Assembly: GCA_020402865.1 (NCBI GenBank)
Contig: JADBYT010000013.1
Span: 1 to 64,000 of the forward strand
Direction: 5' to 3'
DNA length: 64,000 bases
Source of the DNA: Bacteroidota bacterium
GTDB taxonomy: Bacteria > Bacteroidota > Bacteroidia > Palsa-965
Numbering within the stretch: position 1 is the first letter of the stretch; every line of letters begins with the position of its first letter. Shown here piece after piece: positions 33,970 to 43,479 of this stretch. The notes beneath the pieces were generated by a model that was given only the letters and a program-made list of their open reading frames with translations, searched no databases and was not told the origin of the DNA. Position numbers and translations under genes: made by a program.

Positions 33970-36900
33970 TCAGCTGATGGGCGATGCCGGTTGCATGGAA
34001 CCAATTTGTTCTACCACAGGCCAGTTGGCAAGCGGTGTTTGTGTAGCGAATTCGGTAATGTTTACCTCTGCAGGTGCAAGCGTGTTGAAGTTGTTGTTCA
34101 CCAGATCCGTGAGAATATCGTTGCGCTGCGAGGTAACCCAGCTGTCGGTAAGCGTGCTGAGGATGTAATTGATGTTGGTGAATGAGGCCGTGTGGCCGCC
34201 GCTGATAGTAATGAGTAAATCCTCACTGCTGTTTACATCGGCATTCACGGTATATACGGTATTTACCACGGCTTCTTCGTAACTGAAACCGGTATTGAAA
34301 CCGGATGCAAACAACAGTTGCAGCAGCGGTACATTGTTTGTCTGAGCCGGTGTGCGCGGCACAGGTGTAATGCTGAAACCCGTGAGTGTGGATTCCACAA
34401 AACGCGGATCGTTGGGACCGGGATTGCTGGCAGGTGTTCCCCACAGCGACCACGATGAGCGGCCGATTACAGGCTGCACGGCAAAGCTGGTTAATGGTGT
34501 GCCGTTTTCACTGAGCGTGATGCTGTGTGTGGACTGAATGCCGCTTACATTCATCGGCGAAATGTGGAGCGCGGTATTCCATACTTGTGTAGGCGAATAG
34601 GTTTGTTTGAGTGTATCGTCCGACATCCACATCCACGGATTGGTGGCGGGCGCATTGGGCGGCGTTACATTGTAATCGCTTACGTTGTTGCTTACGGTAT
34701 AGGCGTTGCCGGCGGTAGCCCAGGTGGCGTTGTTGGCCGGAATGGTGGAGTTGGTGACAATCTGGAAGTGATCGGCATCGAGAATCCAGTCGTAGTTGGC
34801 CGTGTCAGATTGCAACAGGCCTTCGGCAGCGCTGGCTTTCACCACGTTGCTTACGGTAACGCTGCTGTTTTCATCGAGCTGCAACGCACGTGCTTTTGGT
34901 GCCGCATCTGAGCTGGGAGAAACTGTGGTGTCGGGCGGGAGGAAAGTAGATTTGAAGGTGTTCCAGCCCGGCACTTGCGGCATGCTTGAATTGCCGCCAA
35001 AGTAAATGGTGAATGAAACCACATCGAGATCCACTTCGGCAGTGCCGCCAAACTCAGGCCCCCAGATGGCAAGCATGGCGCCGGCGCTGAGGTTGAGTGT
35101 AAACAGACCCATATCCACCGAGCAACCTACGTTGATGTAGAAACTTGCTTCGTAGTGGAACGGCGCCCAGCGTATCATAAAATCAATACCGGTATTGAAC
35201 CAGGCTTTAATCGGTCCCAGATTCCATGTGGCACTCAGTGAACCACCCGCCATCATGGCGCCGGCTGTAAGTGCAAAGTAAGCCTGACCAATAACCGAGA
35301 ACGGGCCGAGGTTGAACGACATGCCCAAACGCGGCACGGTGGGATACCAGGCTGGTTTCTGGAATGCAGGATGATAACCGCCAATGGTCATCACAAAATC
35401 GCCGGCATGTTCGCCCGAGAACCAGAGGTAAAATGCAAATCCGCCGGTGAGTTTTACAAAACCGCCCCAGATAAACGACGAAGGCGAAATTACACCCGCT
35501 ACCGCAGCCAGTCCGCTTGCCGGAATAATGGCCGCCATAATATCAATTTCAATGTAGGCTACCGGCGTGCCCACAGCAGGCGGCATACTCATGGAAGCCG
35601 TACCCAGCAGCCCCACCTGAAAATCAACACCGAAAGTAACCGTGGCCAGAATAAAGGCCTCAATCATTTCGTAGGTAGTAAACTGAATGCCTGCCGCCAG
35701 CCAGTATGCGCCCGGCGAATAGGTAAAAATACTGCCCAGCGCAGGCAGCACGGTTGATATGGTGGAAGCCGGATCACTGCCCACCGGAGGTGCATTGCCG
35801 GGCAGCAACGGGTACGACGAAAGCGTTTCAATGGTGGGCATCACCAGCGCATTGTTGATGCCGAAACCACCGGCCAGTCCGGTAATGAAAAACTCAGGCG
35901 GCCCGCCCAGCGGCACGGTAATATTGGCGTAAATAAAGAACGACGCCGGATCATTTTGCTGCGCAGGTGTATAACCGCCCAGCGCCTTGAACCCGAACTT
36001 GCCCATGCGCAGCATCGCCTGTCCGTAATAGTTGGTGCGTTCCCCGTCGTTGTATTTCAAAAATGCGCCGCCAATCTGAAACGTGCCCTTTTTAAAATCC
36101 ATCCCCATACCCTGAAGGTCAAAACCCACACGGTTTCCGGCCGGAATACCCGGCAACGGCATCGGAAATGTAATGGCAAGCTGATCGAGGTACATCGAAA
36201 AACCACCCACCGCAAAACCCGCCGAAAAGCCAAACGTAGCTTCTCCCTCACTGTAATTAAATCCAATCTGATTGAGCGTAACCGGCCCGAACGTTTTGTT
36301 CAGCTTCATCCAGTTTACCGGCGAATCAGGCGGACTTGTTTTGCCGGGGTTGAATGTGGTGGGAATCTGTGTAGGATTGGGCGGAGCAGGGTTAAGATTT
36401 ACGGGTAATGAAAAATTGTTGAGGTTGTTGCCGGTTGAATTATCGGTAAGACCAACCGTAAACGAAAACCCGTTTTTATTAATGGTCATACTCTTTTTCG
36501 GACCATCGGTATTAATTGTATATATTTTGCTGTTGCTGGCGTGTTCGGGGCTGCGGGTATAAAGCGGGTTAGCTGATTTCGTTACTACCGGAATATTAAA
36601 TTCCGTGCCTTTATCAGACGGTTTTAAATTGGTGTAGCTGAATCCGAGATTGGTAAGCGTAAGGTCTTTAAAGCCGGGAATGGAACCAACGAGCGGCAGT
36701 TTACTGAATTCAAGATTAGTATCAATGGACGCGCCAATTACATAGGGATTTCCGCTATCAGGCGAACTGCTGTTTAAAATGGTATCGGCATAGAAATTGA
36801 ATTTAAATAAACTGTCGCCGTCTTTAAACAACTCAAATTCGGCAGCCACACCAAGTTCCGTGGTTGTGTTTCCCGAAGTAGGAATTGAGTAAATAATTTG

Positions 36901-37140
36901 CCCCGATACATAATTGAACACAGCTTTCACATCCAGTTCAGGGGGCAACATTACGTTTACCCCAAATTGTGTAGCCACCAGGCTTATGAATTTGCCAAGA
37001 TCAATATCTGCGTTTTGCAGGCAGCCGTCAAACGTGTACACTGTACCCGTGGAAGTACTTTCCATTTCGGCGCTCAGCGAAACCGGTATGCTGCCAATTT
37101 CGAGGTTGATACTCAGCAGAAGATCTACATCTGTTGCCAT
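33970..37140 (-). CDS. DUF6603-like large beta protein (1056 aa)
   Basis: The 1056-residue product is built from many short beta strands. Landmarks are FVMTIGGYHPAFQKPAW (about 579-595), then QAYFALTAGAMMAGGSL and MIRWAPFHYEASFYINVG. The same order (GGFHPAF, VYFAITSNTVQSGAKVEL, SPFHFIASIYAGLAL) occurs in the 1117-residue protein at 58055. These are features I associate with DUF6603. The fold could be an elongated, partly amphipathic beta structure, but no signal peptide or typical barrel end is present. It is preceded by two smaller beta proteins with gaps of 5 and 12 bases. Confidence 0.8.
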   Translation of the reverse strand: MATDVDLLLSINLEIGSIPVSLSAEMESTSTGTVYTFDGCLQNADIDLGKFISLVATQFGVNVMLPPELDVKAVFNYVSGQIIYSIPTSGNTTTELGVAAEFELFKDGDSLFKFNFYADTILNSSSPDSGNPYVIGASIDTNLEFSKLPLVGSIPGFKDLTLTNLGFSYTNLKPSDKGTEFNIPVVTKSANPLYTRSPEHASNSKIYTINTDGPKKSMTINKNGFSFTVGLTDNSTGNNLNNFSLPVNLNPAPPNPTQIPTTFNPGKTSPPDSPVNWMKLNKTFGPVTLNQIGFNYSEGEATFGFSAGFAVGGFSMYLDQLAITFPMPLPGIPAGNRVGFDLQGMGMDFKKGTFQIGGAFLKYNDGERTNYYGQAMLRMGKFGFKALGGYTPAQQNDPASFFIYANITVPLGGPPEFFITGLAGGFGINNALVMPTIETLSSYPLLPGNAPPVGSDPASTISTVLPALGSIFTYSPGAYWLAAGIQFTTYEMIEAFILATVTFGVDFQVGLLGTASMSMPPAVGTPVAYIEIDIMAAIIPASGLAAVAGVISPSSFIWGGFVKLTGGFAFYLWFSGEHAGDFVMTIGGYHPAFQKPAWYPTVPRLGMSFNLGPFSVIGQAYFALTAGAMMAGGSLSATWNLGPIKAWFNTGIDFMIRWAPFHYEASFYINVGCSVDMGLFTLNLSAGAMLAIWGPEFGGTAEVDLDVVSFTIYFGGNSSMPQVPGWNTFKSTFLPPDTTVSPSSDAAPKARALQLDENSSVTVSNVVKASAAEGLLQSDTANYDWILDADHFQIVTNSTIPANNATWATAGNAYTVSNNVSDYNVTPPNAPATNPWMWMSDDTLKQTYSPTQVWNTALHISPMNVSGIQSTHSITLSENGTPLTSFAVQPVIGRSSWSLWGTPASNPGPNDPRFVESTLTGFSITPVPRTPAQTNNVPLLQLLFASGFNTGFSYEEAVVNTVYTVNADVNSSEDLLITISGGHTASFTNINYILSTLTDSWVTSQRNDILTDLVNNNFNTLAPAEVNITEFATQTPLANWPVVEQIGSMQPASPIS

Positions 37141-37152
37141 GCCTGATGATGA

Positions 37153-37647
37153 TTAAGGAGTTGAAGTTTGTGCGGTGAATGACATCGACATGCTGTCTAT
37201 TCTCAGCCACGAGGAAAGCTGCGGAGGAAGCGCAATAAGTCCCACATTCGGATCTGAGCCCTGCACACTTACTGCAATGGAGAAAAGAAATTTGCTGGAT
37301 GTGGAATTGAGAATGAAATTATTAATCTGGACCAACGTGGTATTTTGCGAATTAAAACTTTCGCCGTCCTGATTGATGTAGGGAAACTCTTCAAGAATGG
37401 TGCTCACACCGGAATTCGAGGCTAAGGAACCTGAACCGGCACCAAGCGAGTTCTCGATAAACGCAATAATTTCACCCAGATTAAGTGTAGGCGGAAAATC
37501 GCCCGGGCCAAGATCCAGTTTGAAAAGGAAACCGTTTTCCACACCGTCCTGCGAATTTCCATCGCCAAACACGAGTTCCGACGCCAGCGGCACAATCTGA
37601 TCGCCAATGCGTAAACGGGTTTTAAATGCAATTTCTGTGGTGCTCAT
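37153..37647 (-). CDS. Small beta-rich cluster protein (164 aa)
   Basis: Unknown family. The protein reads as strands throughout (EIAFKTRLRIGDQIVPLASE, FLFKLDLGPGDFPPTLNLGE). Its repeating layer pattern is like that of the N-terminal parts of the neighbouring 384- and 1056-residue proteins, so it may be a one-layer relative. It has no signal peptide. Gaps of 5 and 12 bases to its neighbours show that it belongs to the same transcript. Confidence 0.75.
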   Translation of the reverse strand: MSTTEIAFKTRLRIGDQIVPLASELVFGDGNSQDGVENGFLFKLDLGPGDFPPTLNLGEIIAFIENSLGAGSGSLASNSGVSTILEEFPYINQDGESFNSQNTTLVQINNFILNSTSSKFLFSIAVSVQGSDPNVGLIALPPQLSSWLRIDSMSMSFTAQTSTP

Positions 37648-37652
37648 CGGTT

Positions 37653-38807
37653 TCAGGGATTACTGGTGTAAGCAAAAGTCAGATCAAAAGATTCGATGTC
37701 GAAATTTTCAAACAGCCCGAAACCACCCGACATGGCTACTTCAAATCCGAAATTGGAAATGAGCCCGGTAGTGGTGCTGGCTTTGGTCTGAAATTCGAGT
37801 TTATCTACGGTAAGCGTGTCGGATAAACCAAAACTGGTTCCTTGCCCAAGTACGTCCTGAATCATGGTGTTCACAGTTACATTTTGCCGGTTGTCGAGCG
37901 CAGCCGTCAACGAAAAATCAACAAGATTCATATCACAGTCCAGCGAAAAGTCCGGATTGTTCGGGTCGCCTGTCCGCTCATAATTACACACCACTACTGA
38001 TCCCTGTAGTCCCCAGGTTACAGTTGCATTGGTAGGATATTGCGGATTCGACATGCTGATCCATACAGCCAGCGGATTGAGATAAATGCGGTCTTCGTAA
38101 ATCGGCAAATTGGAAATACCGATAGAAACGGTTGCATCGGAGATATTGATGGCTTTTTTGTTCAGATCGGTAAATACAGTAATGTCCATTTGCAGCAAGC
38201 CTAACTGAGTGGTGTTGCTGTAATATGGTCCAAGTTCGCTTGAGGGAAACCAGGTGTAATCGCCTGAGCTGCCACCAAACAAAAACGACAAATCACTCAG
38301 ATTGATGCCTGCATTAGTAAATGTGCCGGTAATGGTAAAGAAGCCACCATTTACAGGAACAGGAGAAGTAATAGTGAGTAAACTTGAGCCCACGGCAAGT
38401 ACCATCTGGAAGTTGAACTCATCTTCAAGCGGATCTTCTTCGTTACTCAATGCCGCAGGTACATTGGTAGAAAGCTGCAGCGTTGCACTTTGTGTTACAT
38501 CACCTCCGATAAGCGGAATGTTTGAGGCCATACCCGAAGTGAATGCCGCCTGATCACTTTCTGCTAACTGAAGGTTGATCACCAGCACATTGTTTGTGGT
38601 GGTAATGGTACCCGTAATGTTCCACGAGTTCATGCCTGATAACCAGGCCAGCGTGGATGTGGCTAAACCCGATGAAGCTGCATCGAGCACACCGGTAAAC
38701 GTGTTCCCTGAAATGGTATGCTCACTGAAAAACAGAAAACTCAGGTTTGAGTTTATCAGTGCGGGATATTGTGTACCGTAATCGTCGAAAAATGTCCAAC
38801 CTGCCAT
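37653..38807 (-). CDS. Beta-rich cluster protein (384 aa)
   Basis: Unknown family. The beta-rich sequence runs in layers (FFDDYGTQYPALINSNLSF, TGVLDAASSGLA, GGFFTITGTFTNAGINLSDL). The pattern GxFxITGTFxxAGINLSDLSFLFG resembles the strand-layer modules in the 1056-residue protein. Together the three adjacent genes may encode a set of structural subunits. This is the first gene of the run, and the upstream 165-base gap carries the inverted motif at 38897-38922. Confidence 0.75.
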   Translation of the reverse strand: MAGWTFFDDYGTQYPALINSNLSFLFFSEHTISGNTFTGVLDAASSGLATSTLAWLSGMNSWNITGTITTTNNVLVINLQLAESDQAAFTSGMASNIPLIGGDVTQSATLQLSTNVPAALSNEEDPLEDEFNFQMVLAVGSSLLTITSPVPVNGGFFTITGTFTNAGINLSDLSFLFGGSSGDYTWFPSSELGPYYSNTTQLGLLQMDITVFTDLNKKAINISDATVSIGISNLPIYEDRIYLNPLAVWISMSNPQYPTNATVTWGLQGSVVVCNYERTGDPNNPDFSLDCDMNLVDFSLTAALDNRQNVTVNTMIQDVLGQGTSFGLSDTLTVDKLEFQTKASTTTGLISNFGFEVAMSGGFGLFENFDIESFDLTFAYTSNP

Positions 38808-38896
38808 TGGGTATGTGTGGTGTTTATTTGACGTGGGACCAAGAGAACTATTTTTCCTTTAATAGTTCAAGATCTGTTTACAACTCTGCATTTTTG

Positions 38897-38922
38897 CGTA
38901 TTTCTTCGTGCGTAGAAATACG
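38897..38922. promoter_or_regulatory. Inverted repeat with CGTAGAAATACG motif
   Basis: CGTATTTCT (38897-38905) and AGAAATACG (38914-38922) are perfect inverted arms; the right part reads CGTAGAAATACG (38911-38922). The same 12 bases recur in opposite orientation at 41273-41284. It lies upstream of the 384-residue gene in a non-coding stretch that otherwise shows only a weak hairpin (GAACTATT..AATAGTTC). A dyad like this may bind a transcription regulator; the protein is unknown. Confidence 0.45.
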
Positions 38923-38972
38923 TATTTGAGGGTATAGACTTACCTGAAAATTCATCTGCCTGTTCATTTGCA

Positions 38973-40061
38973 TCAGGGATAATCAAACAGGGTAGTGGTT
39001 GGTAAGTGATCACTTATGTTTTTGTATTGTTTAAGTAATGAGGGTAAATGATTAGTAACCAGCAGACCGTTTTGAATGGTTTGGTTTCCGTTTTGCACGG
39101 CACCAAGTGTATTCCGGGCAGTACCGATCAGATTATCTACCTGCTGTACAATATTCAGTTGCGGAACTAAATGATACAATGCGGTATCATATGCTTCACT
39201 CAGGTAGTTTAAAGGAGCCGGAAAGTTGTTATTTACTCCTCTCCTTATGGTGCTGTAAATTGCGGCCGGAGGGGCATTCTGAAACATCGGGTTGGGTATT
39301 TGGGTTGTATAGTTTAAATTGACTAAAGCACCAAATCCCCAAGTTCTTGTGGCTCTCCTTACCCCATTAACAATAATTTGTCTTTTAGACTTCGAACAGG
39401 TACTGCAGTTAAAATCACCGGCAATAATTACCGTTTCATTCTGCTGAATCACTTCCGGAATTCCGGCAAGTGCATCAGCATATCTGAGTTGTGCATCATA
39501 CACATGATCCATTCCGCCCTTGTTATCTCCTTTTTGCGGCCCGTGTACGCCAATTATATTTATGGGTGTGTTGGGTGCTGTAACCGTGGTAAACCTTGCC
39601 CAGAATGGTGTACGCGGTAAAAGAAATGCGTTTTGATTGTTTCGCAGCACACCCGAACCAGTCATTGCAAGCACTCTGTTGTTGTATATTATACTCATGC
39701 ATTCAGCACGATTAATATTCAGTAAGGGAGCTCCTAAATAATTATACTGGTTCCCCATATTCAAATTATTTATGGCTGCATTGAGTGCATTAATCAGTTG
39801 CTGTACCGATAACGGACCTTGCCCGGTTGCATTCTGACCCTTACCCTGATTTCCGCTTTTGGGTTCGATAATGATAATCACATCAGCAGGTACGCCCTGA
39901 TTACCGTTATTCCAAACCGGACTTCCGGTGATGAAGTTTGTCATGTAGTGCAGCGTAGTATTTCCCAAACCACAGTTGCGTGTTACATTGGATAATCTCC
40001 GGTTAAGCACCCGCGTGCTCATTTTATCAATATTCCAGCTTATCAGTTTTAGTGTAGGCAT
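38973..40061 (-). CDS. EEP (DNase I-like) fold phosphodiesterase (362 aa)
   Basis: The catalytic residues of the endonuclease/exonuclease/phosphatase family are all present: Asn10 (ISWNI), Glu66 (VIIIIEPKSG), His173 (GVHGPQK), the GDFN box (Asp216, Asn218) and the terminal SDHLP (Asp351, His352). The protein should therefore be an active metal-dependent nuclease or phosphodiesterase. The segment RNCGLGNTTLHYMTNFITG, shared with the next gene, is a particular mark of this pair. There is no signal peptide, so it acts in the cytoplasm or is exported by another route. Paralogue at 40106-41164 (45-base gap). Confidence 0.9.
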   Translation of the reverse strand: MPTLKLISWNIDKMSTRVLNRRLSNVTRNCGLGNTTLHYMTNFITGSPVWNNGNQGVPADVIIIIEPKSGNQGKGQNATGQGPLSVQQLINALNAAINNLNMGNQYNYLGAPLLNINRAECMSIIYNNRVLAMTGSGVLRNNQNAFLLPRTPFWARFTTVTAPNTPINIIGVHGPQKGDNKGGMDHVYDAQLRYADALAGIPEVIQQNETVIIAGDFNCSTCSKSKRQIIVNGVRRATRTWGFGALVNLNYTTQIPNPMFQNAPPAAIYSTIRRGVNNNFPAPLNYLSEAYDTALYHLVPQLNIVQQVDNLIGTARNTLGAVQNGNQTIQNGLLVTNHLPSLLKQYKNISDHLPTTTLFDYP

Positions 40062-40105
40062 GGTTTTACATATTTTGTATTAGTTGAAAACAGCAGATGC
40101 CTTTA

Positions 40106-41164
40106 TCAGAATGTCATTGTTACCGGAAAGTGATCACTTACCAGATTATACACTCTTAAAAGCGTAGCCAGGTGGTTCGGATAAAGCATATCTAAATTGT
40201 TTATCTGCCGGTTTCCTTGCGCTACTTGCCCTACGGTATTTTGCGCATTGGCAATCAGGTTATTTACATTTTGTGCAACAATGGCCGGAGGTACTAAATG
40301 ATAAAGTGCTGTATCAAACGCATCACTCATATAGTTAAGCGGAGCGGCGTAATCATTGTCCACCTTCTTTCTTACCGAACTGTAAATAGCCGTAGGCACC
40401 GGTTGCTGCCGCATCGGATTAGGAATTAAGGTGGTGTAGTTGAGATTTCGGAGGTCAGTAAAACCATAGTTGTTTACCCGGCGCCGTTTTCCATTGTTAA
40501 CTTCCTGAACAATTCTTTTCGAACTGGTACTGCAATTGTAATCACCCATAATTATTACACTTTCGGCCTGCTGAATGATTTCCGGCACAGTTGCCAGATA
40601 ATCGGCATATTGCAGCGGACTGTCATATACGTCTTCTCCATTTTTGGTTGGGGCATGTATGCCTAAAATATTAATGGGAGTATGGGGAGGTGCTACCGTT
40701 GTGAAGCGCGTAAGAAAAGGTGTACGCGGATTCAGCCAGTGCAAATTGTTGTCCCTGACTGAGCGGGCAGCTGTATTATTAAGTGTAACCGTATTATAGA
40801 TTACACCCACCGTTTCGCCCCGTGAAATGTTTTGCTGCGCAATGCTGGCATAATTATACTGCCCCTGAATATTTCTTGCAATCATTGCATTATTCATTGC
40901 GTTTAATAAACGCTGTTGCGTGCGCACGGCAGAGCCCGTGGCTGCCCGGCCTTTGCCCTGGCGGTTACTTATCATTTCGATAATGATAAATACATCAGCA
41001 GGTACTCCGTTAACACCGTTGTTCCATACTGATGAACCGGTTACAAAATTTACGATGTAGTCGAGCACAGTATTGCCCAAACCGCAATTCCTGACTACAC
41101 TGGTAAGTCGTTTATTCACTTTTCCGCTGCCAATTTTTTGGATGTTCCAGCATATTACTTTCAT
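40106..41164 (-). CDS. EEP (DNase I-like) fold phosphodiesterase (352 aa)
   Basis: A paralogue of the preceding EEP gene. It shows CWNI (Asn7), VFIIIEM (Glu63), GIHAPTK, MGDYNCST, and a final SDHFPVT, so the active site is complete (GDYN in place of GDFN). It shares RNCGLGNTVLDYIVNFVTG with the paralogue. ATG 41164 is chosen because it puts the conserved WNI strand at residue 5, as in the paralogue; the longer frame to 41287 has a mismatched N-terminus. Motif CGTATTTCTACG lies about 110 bases upstream. Confidence 0.88.
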   Translation of the reverse strand: MKVICWNIQKIGSGKVNKRLTSVVRNCGLGNTVLDYIVNFVTGSSVWNNGVNGVPADVFIIIEMISNRQGKGRAATGSAVRTQQRLLNAMNNAMIARNIQGQYNYASIAQQNISRGETVGVIYNTVTLNNTAARSVRDNNLHWLNPRTPFLTRFTTVAPPHTPINILGIHAPTKNGEDVYDSPLQYADYLATVPEIIQQAESVIIMGDYNCSTSSKRIVQEVNNGKRRRVNNYGFTDLRNLNYTTLIPNPMRQQPVPTAIYSSVRKKVDNDYAAPLNYMSDAFDTALYHLVPPAIVAQNVNNLIANAQNTVGQVAQGNRQINNLDMLYPNHLATLLRVYNLVSDHFPVTMTF

Positions 41165-41272
41165 GCAAAGGAAATTTTTGAAGGATGTGATAACAATTGC
41201 AACTGCGACGTGCGAAATATATTCAGGCGTAAAGAAAGGATGGCGTGATCTGTTGATAACCCGCCTTATTCC

Positions 41273-41284
41273 CGTATTTCTACG
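41273..41284. promoter_or_regulatory. Single copy of the CGTAGAAATACG motif
   Basis: CGTATTTCTACG (41273-41284) is the reverse complement of 38911-38922. It is upstream of the EEP gene whose start is 41164, and close to the terminator of the acs gene. It may be a regulator-binding half-site, or a chance match; it lies in a 180-base non-coding stretch (41165-41344). Confidence 0.35.
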
Positions 41285-41289
41285 CATAA

Positions 41290-41322
41290 AAAAAGAGGCC
41301 GTCGGTAATGACAGCCTCTTTG
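41290..41322 (-). terminator. Terminator of acs
   Basis: On the minus strand AAAGAGGCTGTCATT..ACGGCCTCTTT forms a stem with one wobble pair, followed by a T-run. It lies 23 bases past the acs stop at 41345. Confidence 0.85.
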
Positions 41323-41344
41323 CGGAACTACGTAAAGCAGGTAT

Positions 41345-43261
41345 TTACAACCGTCTGTGTTTAATTTCATCCACCACCGCAGGGTCGAGCAGGGTAGAGG
41401 TATCGCCGATGTTTTCGAGCTCGCCTTCGGCAATTTTGCGCAGGATGCGGCGCATAATTTTTCCGCTTCGTGTTTTGGGCAGCCCGCTTACAAACTGAAT
41501 TTTATCGGGTTTGGCAATGGCGCCGATTACACGGGTAACGGTTTGCAGAATATCTTGCCGGGTGAGGCTTTCGTCGGCTTCGTGGTTGCCGGTGTACACC
41601 ACAAAGGCGTAAATGCCCTGCCCTTTTATATCGTGCGGGAAGCCTACAACGGCACTTTCTACCACACCGGCGTGCATGTTTATGGCATTTTCTACTTCGG
41701 CTGTGCCAATGCGGTGGCCGCTTACATTCAGCACATCGTCAACACGGCCTGTGATGCGGTACATGCCGTTTTCATCGCGCAGGGCACCGTCGCCGGTAAA
41801 GTAAAGGTTGGGATAGGTGGCAAAATAATTGGTGCGGCAGCGTTCATGATCGCCCCAGGTGGTGCGTATAATGGAGGGCCAGGGCTGGCGGATGCAGAGG
41901 TTGCCGCTCACGTTGTTGCCTTCAATAATGTTTCCGTGTTCGTCAACCAGCACCGGATCCACGCCGGGCAGGGGCAATGTGGCAAACGCGGCTTTGGCGG
42001 GCGTTACACCGGCCAGATTGGAAATGAGTACACCGCCCGTTTCGGTTTGCCACCACGTATCTACAATAGGACATTTCTCTTTGCCGATGTGTTTGAAATA
42101 CCATTGCCAGGCTTCTTCGTTTATGGGTTCGCCCACCGTGCCCAGCACCCGCAGCGAACTCAGGTTTCGGCCCTCAATGGGTGCTGTGCCAAACCCCATC
42201 AGACTGCGAATGGCCGTAGGCGCGGTATAAAGCACATTCACGTTGTACTTCTCCACAATTTCCCAGAAACGGCCTGCATCGGGCCAGGTGGGCACCCCTT
42301 CAAACATGAGCGAAGTGGCCCCCGCACTCAGCGGCCCATATACAATGTAGCTGTGTCCGGTAATCCAGCCAATATCGGCCGTACAAAAATGTACATCGCC
42401 GGGCTTGTACTGAAACACATTTATAAACGTGTAGTTGGTATAAATCATATACCCGGCACAGCTATGCACCACACCTTTCGGTTTGCCTGTAGAGCCGCTG
42501 GTGTAGAGAATAAAAAGCGGGTCTTCGCTGTTCATTTCTTCGGCTTCAAACTCATGCAGGCCCAGCGTTTCCACTTTTCGTATTTCATCCTCCCACCACA
42601 CATCGCGGCCTTTAATCATACTCACCGGTGTGCGTGTGCGGGTAAACACAATTACTTTCTTTACAAAGCTGCAGCCCACCAGTGCATCGTCAATTACACT
42701 TTTGAGCGGAATGTCTTTCGCTCCGCGGTAGGCACCATCGCAGGTAATAATATACTCGGCCTGTGCGTCAATCAAACGGTCGGCAATGCTTTGTGCACTG
42801 AAACCGCCGAAAATTACCGAATGTATTGCTCCCACTCGCGCGCAGGCCAGCACGGCCACAGCCAGCTCCGGAATCATGCCCATGTATATGCACACCCGGT
42901 CGCCCTTTTTCACGCCGTTGTTGCGCAGCACGTGTGCAAACTGGCATACTTTATCATGCAGTTGTTTATAGGTAAGCACACGGTGTGCTTCTTCGGGATT
43001 GTTCGGTTCCCAGATAATGGCGGGCTGGTTGCCTCTTTCGGTAAGATGCCGGTCGATGCAGTTTTCGGTGATGTTTAATTTACCGCCCAAAAACCAGCGC
43101 ACATGCGGCTCGGCAAAATTCCAGTCGAGGGCAATGTCCCATTTCTTTCGCCATTGAAATTCAGACGCAATTTCGGCCCAGAATGCGGCAGGGTTTTCAG
43201 TGCTTTTTTTCCAGGCAGCATCGTATTCTGCCTGTGTGCGTATCTGGTAAGGGTAGTTCAT
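41345..43261 (-). CDS. acs: Acetyl-CoA synthetase
   Basis: The enzyme converts acetate, ATP and CoA to acetyl-CoA through acetyl-AMP. The 638-residue product shows ANL-superfamily motifs: LYTSGSTGKPKGVVH (A3), DTWWQTETGG (A5), TGDGALRDENG (A7), and the acetylatable lysine in LPKTRSGKIMRR (A10). Typical Acs length is about 640-650. Start MNYPYQIRTQAEYDAAW fits homologues. The transporter gene upstream is divergent (150-base gap), and an acetate or organic-acid uptake role for that transporter would fit. Confidence 0.97.
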   Translation of the reverse strand: MNYPYQIRTQAEYDAAWKKSTENPAAFWAEIASEFQWRKKWDIALDWNFAEPHVRWFLGGKLNITENCIDRHLTERGNQPAIIWEPNNPEEAHRVLTYKQLHDKVCQFAHVLRNNGVKKGDRVCIYMGMIPELAVAVLACARVGAIHSVIFGGFSAQSIADRLIDAQAEYIITCDGAYRGAKDIPLKSVIDDALVGCSFVKKVIVFTRTRTPVSMIKGRDVWWEDEIRKVETLGLHEFEAEEMNSEDPLFILYTSGSTGKPKGVVHSCAGYMIYTNYTFINVFQYKPGDVHFCTADIGWITGHSYIVYGPLSAGATSLMFEGVPTWPDAGRFWEIVEKYNVNVLYTAPTAIRSLMGFGTAPIEGRNLSSLRVLGTVGEPINEEAWQWYFKHIGKEKCPIVDTWWQTETGGVLISNLAGVTPAKAAFATLPLPGVDPVLVDEHGNIIEGNNVSGNLCIRQPWPSIIRTTWGDHERCRTNYFATYPNLYFTGDGALRDENGMYRITGRVDDVLNVSGHRIGTAEVENAINMHAGVVESAVVGFPHDIKGQGIYAFVVYTGNHEADESLTRQDILQTVTRVIGAIAKPDKIQFVSGLPKTRSGKIMRRILRKIAEGELENIGDTSTLLDPAVVDEIKHRRL

Positions 43262-43323
43262 TGTGAGCAGTATTGTTACGAAGCATACTTCGGATAAAAA
43301 TATTCAAAATATATGATTAGCTT

Positions 43324-43479
43324 GTGACTGTAAATAAAAAACGGAAAGTAGTGCTATTCACGGCCGTATTTATTTTCTTTACTGCCTGCACAAAAACTAC
43401 CACACAAGCTGTATGGGTACACAAGCCACATCGCAAAATCTCCGGCAGGTTATTACAGCCTCGTCTTTGGGCACGTTAA
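43324..43479 (+). CDS. Possible very small lipoprotein (51 aa, GTG start)
   Basis: A GTG-started frame encodes 51 residues with a lipobox-like pattern (VVLFTAVFIFFTAC, Cys at 22), so the mature part would be about 30 residues. It overlaps the start of the MHS transporter gene in another frame by 67 bases. The signal-like start is good but the rest is unremarkable. It may be a degenerate or leader frame rather than a gene. Confidence 0.2.
   Translation: MTVNKKRKVVLFTAVFIFFTACTKTTTQAVWVHKPHRKISGRLLQPRLWAR

Noticed and set aside
41357-43078. Long open frame (573 codons) antisense to acs
   Set aside because: It is a mirror of acs coding sequence with low-complexity translation and no known motif.
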